DNA of 64,000 nt. It comes from Carex sylvatica (taxonomy: Eukaryota > Streptophyta > Magnoliopsida > Poales > Cyperaceae). How positions within the stretch are numbered: the stretch's first letter is position 1; every line of letters begins with the position of its first letter. The position numbers and the translations under genes are program-made. The stretch lies in contig CAXKVR010000138.1 in the NCBI GenBank assembly GCA_964058845.1, positions 620,001 to 684,000 on the forward strand. Direction: 5' to 3'. Shown one piece after another: positions 35,715 through 50,897 of this stretch. The notes beneath the pieces were generated by a model. It was given only the letters and a program-made list of their open reading frames with translations. It did no database searches and was not told the DNA's origin.

Positions 35715-36490
35715 TTCTTGAAAGAGGTGAATATCAATGGTTTGAATTTATCTTCCCCTTATTTGGCATCTTTGGTGGGTTATTGTGATGAGAGAAATGA
35801 AATGGTTTTGGTATACGAGTGCATTGAAAATGGTATGGTACACTTAAGAGCCACCGTTACAGGTCGAATATGCCACCTCTTACTTGGAAACAGAGGCTAG
35901 ATAATGCAACGGCTCTGATAGAGGAAATTGCAACGCAATTTCTACATATGTCAAATCGGCTAAGATTCAGATTCTACTTGATCAGAATCTAATTCCAAAG
36001 ATAGCAAACACTGGGTTGTCAAAAACTGGATCCGTATCAGTACTTCTGTTAAAGGACTTTGGGTATCTAAAACCCGGAATATTTTAGCCCTCCAACAGTT
36101 GACAGTAAATTCTGATGGTACTCTTTCGGGGCAGTTTTACTTGAGATGCATTGTGCAAGACCCGTTATATACTCCACGCTCTCGAATAAATGGTCAATCT
36201 TACCAAACTGAGGAATGTAGTACCTTTAGAAAGCGGTAACTGGTCCAAATTGTCTATCACTGGATAGCAGTTCTGATCCAACTTGATTTTCTAAACAAGG
36301 TTGGCGAGATGGTAAAGATATGCTTATTAGATAATGGGTTCCATAGGCCGACTATGGCTCTCGTATTGCAATACTTAGAGATGCTTTAAAATTCCAAGAG
36401 ACCTGATTTTACTATAAAAAAAACTATCAGTTTCAGCTTCGGTCAGTGGCTTGGATTAGACACAAGGTTTGCCTGTAGAAGAAATCGTTC
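35715..36490 (+). pseudogene. Decayed CrRLK1L kinase-domain copy
   Basis: Nucleotide similarity to the HERK1-like gene runs from its LVGYCDERNEM region to near its kinase C-terminus. In place are GYCDERNEMVLVY, an altered ENGMVHLRAT, a QRL equivalent, remnants of the Asp-bearing catalytic loop (GTCAAATCGGCTAA), the leucine-serine-lysine segment after the missing DFG, and FSP-like remnants of the YFRRQQLT motif. Several small indels and stops break the frame, and the extracellular, membrane and ATP-loop parts are absent. It lies in the same orientation 3.6 kb after the intact gene, so a decayed tandem duplicate is the simplest reading. It could descend from a different paralogue of the family. 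Confidence 0.88.
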
Positions 36491-36776
36491 ATTATAAACC
36501 AACTAATGAACTGCATATTAGCCAAATGTTGTTATTACACCGCAGAAAAAAATCATAACATCATAAATTGACTTAAAAATAATTCTATTGTTCTGAAAAA
36601 TCATATTCTAAAACAACACCCTCGCAATAAGAAAATAACGAGGGCCCAAGACAACGCTACTTCTCTAAGTTCTAATAATACATGGGAAACAATAACATAA
36701 TCTAAAATAGACTAACAAAAATAAAACAATAATTGACAGTTATTTTGTTAATACCAGTAGTCTACTGCAAGTGGCC

Positions 36777-41584
<4,808 letters not shown>

Positions 41585-42390
41585 CTTTTACGACGAAATA
41601 TGCTCAAAGTTGAGGATTTAATCGATCAGATAGCATGAAAAATCAGGGAAACTGAGAGGTGGTTTTTAGGGATTGCAAATTTGCAATCGCAGATCGATCT
41701 ATCAATCCCGATAAAAAGAGGAGGCGACAGAAAATAGAGAACAAAAGCGCACTCTTTCCTTCCACTAAAGGAGGAATACTCTAGGAGGAGAAGTATCTTT
41801 TAACTTCAACCCTTGAATCGATCTGTATTTACAAACAACTACTGCAACTTATATTTAGCATGCACCTTCGAGTTAATTATTATATCTGCACGCTAATAGT
41901 CTCGAAAGATCTATTTTCATTGTTTAATCGACTCTGTCCAGATCCTCGTTTTACGGAATACATTATACATTGGATTGTCGATCGATCTCGACCGTTTATT
42001 TCAATCTGATAAAAAATCAACCACCAGAAGCATCGAGACTTCACATCTCTTTACGTCCCCCATTGATTACGAACTTCAAAATAGATCTAATGATTTAAAT
42101 TAGGTATACCTTAATATTACACATCTAATTCTAATTGCGAATGCACGAACAATCTTCTTAATTAAATACGATTAAAATATACGGTTTATATCCTCTTATG
42201 ACTAATTATTAAACATTTGTTGTGCATGTCACATCGAAAATGCCATGTATTTAATTAATTAAGGGAGAAGAAAATGACTATTTTGAATTAAAAATGTTAA
42301 GTCGCCATTTGTATAAAACAAAAGTTGGCGACATGGATGTCATCAATAAAGGTGCGGCATGAAGCATGAAGGCGTGTAGATTGTAATGCT
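41585..42390. other. Promoter side of the Ca2+-ATPase gene
   Basis: 41585-41780 is the likely 5' leader of the minus-strand gene. The rest is AT-rich with nothing recognised. Confidence 0.4.
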
Positions 42391-42514
42391 TTTTTTTTTT
42401 TTTTTTTAAGAATTGTCAGTAGGTTTCACGCATTCACATATTTTTCTGTCTTTGATAGATATCGAATTCACATCTTCTTTAGAAGAGTGGAGTGTCTTAC
42501 CATCTACGCTAGAT
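42391..42514 (-). mobile_element. Probable tRNA-derived SINE, minus strand
   Basis: Read on the minus strand it begins ATCTAGCGTAGATGGTAAGA, similar to a pol III A box, contains a B-box-like GTGAATTCGATATC, and ends in a run of 18 A. No convincing target duplication was found. Confidence 0.5.
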
Positions 42515-42869
42515 AGTAGTGATATTTGCATAGTTGCGCATAGTACTTTCAAGTACTGAGAAAAAAGCAAAAAAATTCACTACTGTCGTACTGCAGATAG
42601 TTTTTATCGTATATATCGCTTTAGGCTTAAAAAGGAACACGTCATTAGAGTTGTCCTAAACTGTTTGATAAACGTTGAGCGTGGACCTTCGTCTTACCTG
42701 CCGTTGAATTTGTCGACCAAAAACATTTTTATTCTTAAAATAAAAATATTTTTGTTATGATAATAGTTTTAGCAATTATTGATCTATTAATTTAGAATCA
42801 ATTTTAATTACGAGATTAAGTAATATAGCAAAGAGATCATTTTTTGTAATTATAGGAATGAAGCTTTAC

Positions 42870-43108
42870 TCACTAGGTGGCGGTTTTGTCCAAATGATTT
42901 TGGATGAAGTCTCATTCACAAGTCAGACTTAAACTGTTCGATTTGCATCAAATTCGTACAAATATTTAGATTCAAGGAGCCATTTAAATTTATTAAGTTT
43001 TAAATATATTTACTTGAATCTCAATGCAAATCGGACGTTTAAACTTAACGTTGGATGAGCCTTTGTTCAAAGCTCTTTGGACAAAACCCAATCCCTTCCT
43101 CACTTGAG
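42870..43108. mobile_element. Palindromic MITE with GTTTTGTCCAAA arms
   Basis: The left arm (GGTTTTGTCCAAATG, then GTTCGATTTGCATCAAATTC) and inverse right arm (GGGTTTTGTCCAAAGAG, then CGTCCGATTTGCATTGAGAT) match over about 100 bp, so the element folds back on itself around 42990. The ends are approximate. Confidence 0.65.
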
Positions 43109-43605
43109 CGAATTCAGTCAAATTGTTAATTTAATAATTTTGCTAAATTAACAGCCTTGTTAAACTAATAATATTTATTAAATTGAAATTATAAAAATCA
43201 CATCAATTTTTATAAGTGGATTGGAAATAAATGCAATGAGTTCTTAAATTTGTGTGATGACGTCATGGATTACTAGCAGAACCTTAAAATTAATGTGATG
43301 ACACCATTGGTTGTGTTTGGATGAAACACAAATAGTCACTAATTCAAGCTAATTTTCTAATCGTTAATTTAATATTTTGTTAGATTAGATTAGTGAAATA
43401 ACTACTGATTTAAAAGAGATAACACTTCGTGTGATGTGTCCAAGCATAAAATAACATTTTGAAATAGTGTTATTTTTTAGTTGACACTAAAACTAGCCCA
43501 TCCAAATATGAAAACTTTTCTCTTGTCAGATAAATTTTTTCTCATGTGTCAGCATAGATAAAAAATTATTGTGGAAAACTAATTCTATAACATTAGTAGT
43601 ATAAA
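43109..43605. other. Intergenic AT-rich DNA
   Basis: No gene is seen. The segment 43310-43520 starts with GTGTTTGGATG and ends CATCCAAATATG, suggestive of a decayed MITE but too weak to call. Confidence 0.35.
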
Positions 43606-44586
43606 CCCGAAATTTGTATTAATATCCAAACAAATAAAAAAATTTCAAATTCTACCCGCTTTTCAGAGAGATTTCGGAAAAATACCCAAACCTGTGAGAA
43701 TCTCACTGGTTCTATAATTTCTTTCCGTTGAGATTCTCACCGGATTTTTTTTTTACAAAACAGAATTTTTTTTATTTTTTTATTTTTTATATTAAAATAT
43801 TAGAAATATTTAATATATTTCTTTGAAAATAGATGAAATACAATATAATTTGATTTATTAGAAAGACTGCGGCAAATAATCCGGATCAATATTTTTCAGG
43901 CTGGATTTTTTGTGGTTGTAAGAAAAATTAATATATTTCTTTATGTGTTGTTGGAAAAAAATAAAAATGCTTGGTGATCCCGGTTCAAAAGTCACTTCTA
44001 AGCAAATGTATAAAATATTGTCATCCTTCTAGTACATTTAATTTATAAAGAGTTGTATCTATTTTAAAAAAAAATAAAAACAAAAAAATTTAAATTATTT
44101 AATAATTGTTATTCAAAAATAATTTTCAAAATAGATACAACTTTTTAGAAATTAAATGTAATAGAAAGATTACAACATTTTTTGTATTACCTAGAAGTGA
44201 CTTTTAAACTGCGATCAATAACTCAAATTCAAAGCATATTTTTTTTTTCAATAACACATAAAGAAATATATTAATTTTTTTTACAGCCACAAAAAATTCA
44301 GCCTGAAAAATGTTGATCCGGATTATTTGTCGCAGTCTTTCTAATAAATCAAATTATGTTGTATTCCATATATTTTCAAAATAAAATATTAAACATTTCT
44401 ACAAAAATTATGTTTTGTAAAAAAAACCCAATAAGAATCTCTTCGAAAAGAAATTATAGAACCAGTGAGAATCGTGAGATTCTCACTGGTTTGGGCATTT
44501 TTTGAAATCTCGTTGAAAAGCAGGTAGAATTTGAATTTTTTTTAATTTTTTGAATATTAATAATTTTTTTGGAATATAAACACGGG
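43606..44586. mobile_element. Second foldback element, 981 bp
   Basis: The two halves are inverse copies around a centre near 44095. Paired landmarks are CCCGAAATTTG with the complement of CCCGTGTTTAT at the ends, TTTCAAATTCTACC, ATACCCAAACC or ATGCCCAAACC, short palindromic modules GTGAGAATCTCAC, AATAATCCGGATCAA, and TTTTGAAAATAGATACAAC or its partner close to the centre. No ORF and no clear target duplication. Its outer organisation parallels the 3.2-5.1 kb foldback element. Confidence 0.8.
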
Positions 44587-44904
44587 GCTTCACTGTAGAT
44601 AAATAATATCAGCAATAGTAAATTCATCCAGGCCCTCCATCAAATTTATTAATATTTATCCGCCCTACGATCTCATCAGTTTCCCTTGCAGACATAACAA
44701 AATTTTCTAATCATAAAAAATTATGCTCTTCTTGCTATTCTCTCTCTCTCCTTCTCTTTTGAAAAGAGAGAGAGAAAAATAGAGAGCAGAAAGCTGCTAT
44801 TCTTGTTAAAATAGCAGCAGATTCGTATCCCCCTCAGACGCATCAAGGGGACAGAAAAACATGCTGAGATTGGGATTGGGACTCTGGGAGCCTGAGAGAG
44901 AGAC
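44587..44904. other. Short spacer between foldback and hAT elements
   Basis: Contains a small hairpin in which CTCTCTCTCTC (about 44739) faces GAGAGAGAGA (about 44766). No gene is seen. Confidence 0.4.
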
Positions 44905-45913
44905 CAGGGCCGGCCCTAGTACTAGGCAGCCAGGGCAATCGCCCCAGGTCCCAAGATTCAAGAGGCCCCAAAGAAAAAAATTATTTTGCATATATTAAAA
45001 AAAATTAATCTATATATATTTTAAAGAAATATTAGGGCTCAAACTTTGAATATATAAATAATCAAAACTTTTCTATAAATAGGCATGATCTATTGTCATA
45101 TCAATAAAAAAATTGTATATATCAGTATTGTAAATAAAGGTATGCGCTTGTCGAACGACGGAATACCGTCAAGCGATATGCGGCTGATTAATTAGAATTA
45201 TGCAAATAATTTTGTATTTTTATTAAAATTATGTGTATATATTCATAATTTATTAATAATAATTTATTTAACTCATCAAACTTATCAAATAAACTTAATT
45301 TAACTTAGTTTTATTATTATAACATGACGCTACGCTTAACAATACACACGCACTTTACATGTGTAAGTAACACATTTATTTAATGAAAAAAAAAATTCGA
45401 GAATCAAGCGTTTTCAAATACTAATAATATATTATTTGAAAGATATGAAACATTCCAACATGAAATCACTAAATTTAGTTTGTAATAACAACTAATTAAA
45501 AAAAACGTTGAACTAATTGAAAAAAGTACATTATTTAGTAAGAAAAATATATGGTATATAAATAATAGAAGAATTAATCAATTAATTCAAAATAAGTAAG
45601 AAGAAAAAATATATATAAAAAATTGAATGTATAGCTAAGCACAAATAAAATTGTAATATATGATTTCTGAAACTTATTATAACACAGTCACAGAAAAAAA
45701 AATGTAAAAATAAATAATCACTGGAGTAAACATAAATAAAAGGATGATCAAATGAGAATAAACGAAATAATTGAAAATAATCAAGAATAATCAGTCAATT
45801 AATCAGAAAAATTCACTAATAGACCTTTGATAAGTAAATTTATAACGGTTTGACCACCGTTAACGATTAAACATGCATATAATGGGTCAGTTGCTCTTTC
45901 AGAACCGGTCCTG
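44905..45913. mobile_element. Non-autonomous hAT element, 1009 bp
   Basis: The left end CAGGGCCGGCCCTAG and inverse right end CAGGACCGGTTCTGA are imperfect terminal repeats. The flanks AGAGAGAC (44897-44904) and AAAAAGAC (45914-45921) agree at 6 of 8 bases. The left end continues with the AGGC and GCCCCAGG words common in plant elements of this type. The interior is AT-rich without a transposase. Confidence 0.68.
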
Positions 45914-48045
45914 AAAAAGACTCGTGATCTTAATCGGAGAAGAGCTGAAACTGAGAGAAAAGGGAAAGAGATCACAGAGTTTCGATCTGGTGAAAACTTG
46001 CTCCCATTTTTTTTTTGCCCTTTTTGGAGTTTCAGAGGAGAAATTTAGACGCATCGAAAAGAGATTGGTAATGGTGGGAGTTAATATTTTTTAATTTCTG
46101 AGAGAGCAACTTTTTTCTTGTCAGTAAAAGATGGGCTTTAGTTTGTTTTTGATGTACTTTAGCCCATTTATTATTAGTTAAAAGGGCCGAAAGCCCGTGT
46201 CTAGTCCATGTGAAGTTGTCTAGGTCTAGTCCAGTAATTATAGCAAATAGGAAATGAATGTCTCTACAATTCCGTATGCCTATATGCTAATCCGAATCCT
46301 CTGAAGCTACAACCCACAACAATAACAATGTAAATTTATATCTTTGTAACGAATTTCGAAATTTACTTAGATTTTGGTTTCAAAATAACAAAATACGTGT
46401 GTTTGGCCAGTTCGAGCTTGAGCTCAGACTCTACCGAGGTAGCTTGATAGTTGATATGCAATTATAATATTCAATTTAGAATATCTAGTCATTACTATAA
46501 CAAAATATATCAATTTTTTAAAATTTTATTAAGAAATAATAAAATATTAATTATTTAAAATAATATAAAAAATATTATTGAAAATCCTAATAGTTGAATT
46601 CGAGTTAACTCAAACTCGGTAACTTGCTGGCAATATCAATTCAAATCTGACTCGACTCGATTCGATTCCAATTATAACAAAAACAAGTTAGAATAAAACT
46701 AGCTTGCTCGAGTTTAAAGAGAAGAAACAAAAACACAGAAAAGACATCCACGATATGCTTTTTTCTTCTTACCAGAGAGTACGAGAACTTTCAAAGGTTG
46801 AATTGCTTCTTAATTATGGCTGTGCAATTTGCATTGAGTTGAGCACCACACAATTTATTCCTTCGCCGCCTTAGCATTACAAAAGGAGATGGTAACATAA
46901 GATAGATAGGTAGCAATAGCATAGAATAGAATACAACAGGCACATGCATGCTTCCATTACTTTTTTAAATATTTTAGTGGGATGTGTGTCAAGCCCCACT
47001 TGTCCACTTCTGACCTCTTCAATTTCCTTTCTTATGTTAACTACTATCTTATCATATTTTTGCTTTCTCCTATTCATAATCATAATATTCATATATATCA
47101 AATTTCGGTTCCACATAAATTATTCTGACACTCAGATCAGTTTGCTTAACATTATTGAACTGAAACCTCAGACCACAGAGATGCATGGGTAGGTAACATA
47201 TTGCTGAAATATAGAATAGCAAATTTATTATGATCTGAAATGACTAAATTTTTTGTCAGCTCTGTCTGGCCAATGGCCATATTTATCCTATATAAATTGT
47301 AAGTTTGTTTTAAACTAATAGCCACCACCTGATCTTCAAAAAGTGGTTGTGTCTTTTGCAATTGTCTTTATTGTTGCTTCTGGGAGCAAAAGTACAAAAC
47401 TAGCAAGGATTTTTTTTTTCTTCTTTTCTTCAAGTTACAAGAATATAAAACCTAAAGAGCAATTGGTCAATACAGTACTGGCAAAGAGCAATTTATAGTA
47501 CTGACAACATATATTTCATATATAGTACTGACAAAGAGCAATTTATTGATGCTAAAATCTAAAATGAGAGGATTTGTAAAGAAGAAAACTGTAATTTAAT
47601 ACAAGCACAAATTCTACATTCTTGAACAAGTATAGAACAGAATAAGTACATACTAGCTAACCTATGTATAAGATGTACTAATTTTTCTCTCTGTTTTTTT
47701 TTTTTTTTTAAATGAAATCCCCGTAGGAGATGGGTACTAATTTACACAGATAATTATCTAAAATAGAGGGGCAGAAAAGAAAAGATGTAATCAGAAATGA
47801 GAAATCCTTTTGCACCTATTATCCTGCAAACTGTATTACTTGAAAACTTTACCAGCTGCTCCGATCGAGCAACTTCTCTGCATAGATTTTTGGCATATAT
47901 ACATTCTCAAAAGTTTCATAGTTGCCAGGACTATCAGAACAACTATTATGCACGTATAAATATTTAGAAGGGAAAATACAAAAGTGCAAATAAATATTAA
48001 AAAAAAATGAAGAAAGGAAAAGTAATTCTTTTCATGTAACCGCAG
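45914..48045. other. Intergenic region
   Basis: No gene is supported. Open frames of 69-82 codons near 46877-47361 have no recognisable features. AT-rich throughout, with a T run at 47693-47710. Confidence 0.4.
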
Positions 48046-48555
48046 TTACTTTCGACCAGCCGAATACAATCCATCGACAACATCTACTCTTGTAGTGCAT
48101 GACAGAATCCGGTGGAATAGCGAAGACACCAGTTTTCTCACTGCCAAGCATCTCTTATTCTTTTTCTTCTTCTTCTTCTTCTTTTTATTCCTCTTGTTAT
48201 TCTCCCTTTGATTCTCAATTTCATTCCCTTTGCTACTAGCAACACTATAGCTTCTTTGGAGCATGAATGGCAACTCCACAGCCTTCTCTTTAACCCTACC
48301 AAAACACCTCATAGTCTTTTCAGGCACAGTCTCTTTTTTGGAGAAGGTATAACTCCTAAGATACATTTGTCTACAAGAGTAACTATCCACGACAGCAGGC
48401 GCTGCACGACCGGTACCGATACCATCTCTTTTTCTTGCAACCGCCCTTACAAACTCTGCATCCGACTCTGGCCACTTGTATAGGTTGACATAAGTTGCAC
48501 GTACCGGTGCACGACAATCGATGCAATCGATGGTTGACTTGCAACTGGAACTCAT
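48046..48555 (-). CDS. Small plant-specific protein of unknown function (169 aa)
   Basis: One exon starting MSSSCKSTIDCIDCRAPV; the frame is open further upstream but conservation begins at this Met. The core RATYVNLYKWPESDAEFVRA, the segment DSYSCRQMYLRSYTFSKKET and the following PEKTMRCFGRVKEK are, from memory, features of a small uncharacterised plant protein family. The CxxC pair near residues 11-14 is visible but no metal-binding fold can be claimed. Residues about 122-136 form an almost uninterrupted lysine run, and the end (FHRILSCTTRVDVVDGLY) is also family-like. No signal peptide or membrane segment. Function is unknown. Confidence 0.82.
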   Translation of the reverse strand: MSSSCKSTIDCIDCRAPVRATYVNLYKWPESDAEFVRAVARKRDGIGTGRAAPAVVDSYSCRQMYLRSYTFSKKETVPEKTMRCFGRVKEKAVELPFMLQRSYSVASSKGNEIENQRENNKRNKKKKKKKKKNKRCLAVRKLVSSLFHRILSCTTRVDVVDGLYSAGRK

Positions 48556-50368
48556 ATTTTCTTTGATTTTGGGTTCTGAGTTTGTAGGGATGAGTGATAT
48601 AATGTAATGGAAGGAGGCTTTGTGTAGAAGGGAAGTTAGGAGTTTGAAAAAGGCAAAAGGGAAGAAGAAAGAAGGGCTTATTTGTAAAGTGGGGATCATG
48701 TGTGGGGGAAATGATGTGGCATCATTGGCAATGAGTGATCAAGATATATTGCTGGTTGCCTCCTTACTATTTTAACTAGACAAAAAGATTTTAAGTTGAT
48801 TCGCATTAACCAAATATATGGCTCTTTCGTGCTGTATTTTTGTGCTGGTTTTGGAAAGTTTATTCTAAATGAAATTGATTAGCATGCACATTAATTCAAT
48901 CATTGATGAGTTTCTCGTTGTCTGAATTTTTCAAATGATTTATTTTTCGTTTTCTCAATTTACGTTGCATTTTTAACTGTGTTGGAATATATTATAGGAC
49001 GAGTATTTTTTATTTTATTGTAATAAACTTAGTGTTTTCCATTCTACAGATAATAAAGTTCCAATTTTGGTTTAAATGGATAAAAAGGAGAGAGCAAGAA
49101 CAGTTATCTCGCTAAGTTTTTTTCCTAAAACAATACATATATATATCCATTTTGGAGGTGTCATAATTGATATTATCTGTGTGTCTATTTAGCATAAGCC
49201 GTTCTTCAATTTTACAGATTTCTTGCCGGAAATCAGAGATTTTGAAAGGATAAATTTCTATTTCAGCTTAAGCTTTTATCATGCCCCGAGGTCTCTTAAG
49301 CACCGAATTAAATAAATAAATCTGCCAAATTAGCATTTTTATTTGCAATGGATACTAATCAATAATTTTATTTACTAGTCAATGGTTCCCACTTTCCCCA
49401 TAATTTAATTGATATACAGAGCCCATGTATAAATTTTCATGTAGCGCTCCAACATATACTTTTATTTTGGATATACAAGCCCGTAGGCCTGACCGCCTGA
49501 CTGCTGTCATTTTCAGTAAAGCGAACAAGACACAAATAATGGCACACACATAATGGTACACTAACAAAGTCAACAAAGGAAGAAAAGTTAATTCAAGGTC
49601 TTAGATCGACTGCGATTCTACAATGCACAAAAGGGTATGTTTGATTGCAATTTGAGAATAGTAAGAATAACTTGAATAACTTGTTTTAATAAGATAAATA
49701 AGTTTTGTTTTCTATTTTTGCTATTCTAACACAACCAAACACTAAATAGCTTGTTCTCAAAAATAGTCTAGTCTTGTTGCAACCAAACATACCCAGAAAA
49801 AACAATTCGCAAAAATAGTGCTTTAATCACGATGTGCAACACTATCATTGCTGTCTCCACCATACCAGTTCATGTCACGATATAACCTCTTTTAATTACT
49901 TGATATTTATTACCTGATTTCACTCTACAAGCATATTTTTTTACTTTTGAAAATGCACCACAGAGATCCCATTCAATTGTATTATGGTTTTATGCTATAA
50001 ACGATTTATTAATCAAAATGAGCCACTTATCGATAGGTAAAATAATCAATCAACAGTAGACCTCGCATGCTCCAATAAGATCACTTATTAGTAAATGCAT
50101 GATTTAGGCGAGGGAGGAAGCAAAGGACAGATGGAACAACTTTTAGCTAGCCTACAATTAATGAAAAAAAAAAACAGACATGTGGCTTTAATGCGGACGC
50201 TTAACTGTGCAATTTAGCACATACACATGCACTGCTATGATTGAAAGTGATTAGACGCACTTAATGATGTCTTGAGATATAACATAGACATCAAACCACT
50301 TGCTAACCTAGTAAAAGCTAGCACCTCGGACTGGACGATATTTAATATATATATATATATATATATAT
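48556..50368. other. Intergenic region with a small MITE
   Basis: The first 150 bp or so are the leader side of the small gene. Apart from the MITE at 49633-49794 nothing is recognised. Confidence 0.4.
49633..49794. mobile_element. 162-bp MITE with GGGTATGTTTG termini
   Basis: The left end GGGTATGTTTGATTGCAA and inverse right end GGGTATGTTTGGTTGCAA differ at one base. Size and ends fit a Tourist or hAT-type MITE; the flanking bases do not settle which. Confidence 0.78.
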
Positions 50369-50779
50369 GAGGAGGGTTCAAATGCACTCAAATTTTGGTG
50401 CACCCAAATGCACCCTATCTTTTATCTTCGTTTTCAAAGTCAAAACAGTTAATCCGAACCGTTAGATGCGATCTATATATTAAGATGTGCTTGGAGACCA
50501 AATTTTACAGTTTTGGAAATTTTTTTACTATTTTTTTAGATTTATTGAAAATCACTGTTTTTTATGGTCCAGATTTGCTAAAAACAGCGATTTTCAATAA
50601 ATCTAAAAAAATAGTAAAAAAATTCCAAAAAATGTAAAATTTAATCTCCAAACACATCTTAATATATAGATCGCATCTAACAGTTCGGATTGACTATTCG
50701 GACTTTGAAAACGGAGAAAAATGATTTGAAAGATATGGTGCATTTGGATGCACCAAAATTTGGATGCATTTGAACCCTC

Positions 50780-50784
<5 letters not shown>
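50369..50784. mobile_element. Palindromic MITE, copy B
   Basis: Both ends read GAGGAGGGTTCAAATGCA in inverse orientation. The palindrome continues through CAAATTTTGGTGCA, AAATGCACC, GTGCTTGGAGACCAAATTTT and AATCACTG near the centre at about 50577. A (TA)n run lies on the left and (TC)n(TA)n on the right, exactly as for copy A. Confidence 0.88.
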
Positions 50785-50818
<34 letters not shown>

Positions 50819-50897
50819 ACCCAGAAATATATATGAAAAAAGAAAAGGAGTATCCAGAAGAATGTCATATTTAGTTGATTTGAACTATATGGGCATA

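Noticed and set aside
43310..43520. Possible MITE with TTTGGATG ends
   Set aside because: End similarity is about a dozen bases and the rest does not pair.
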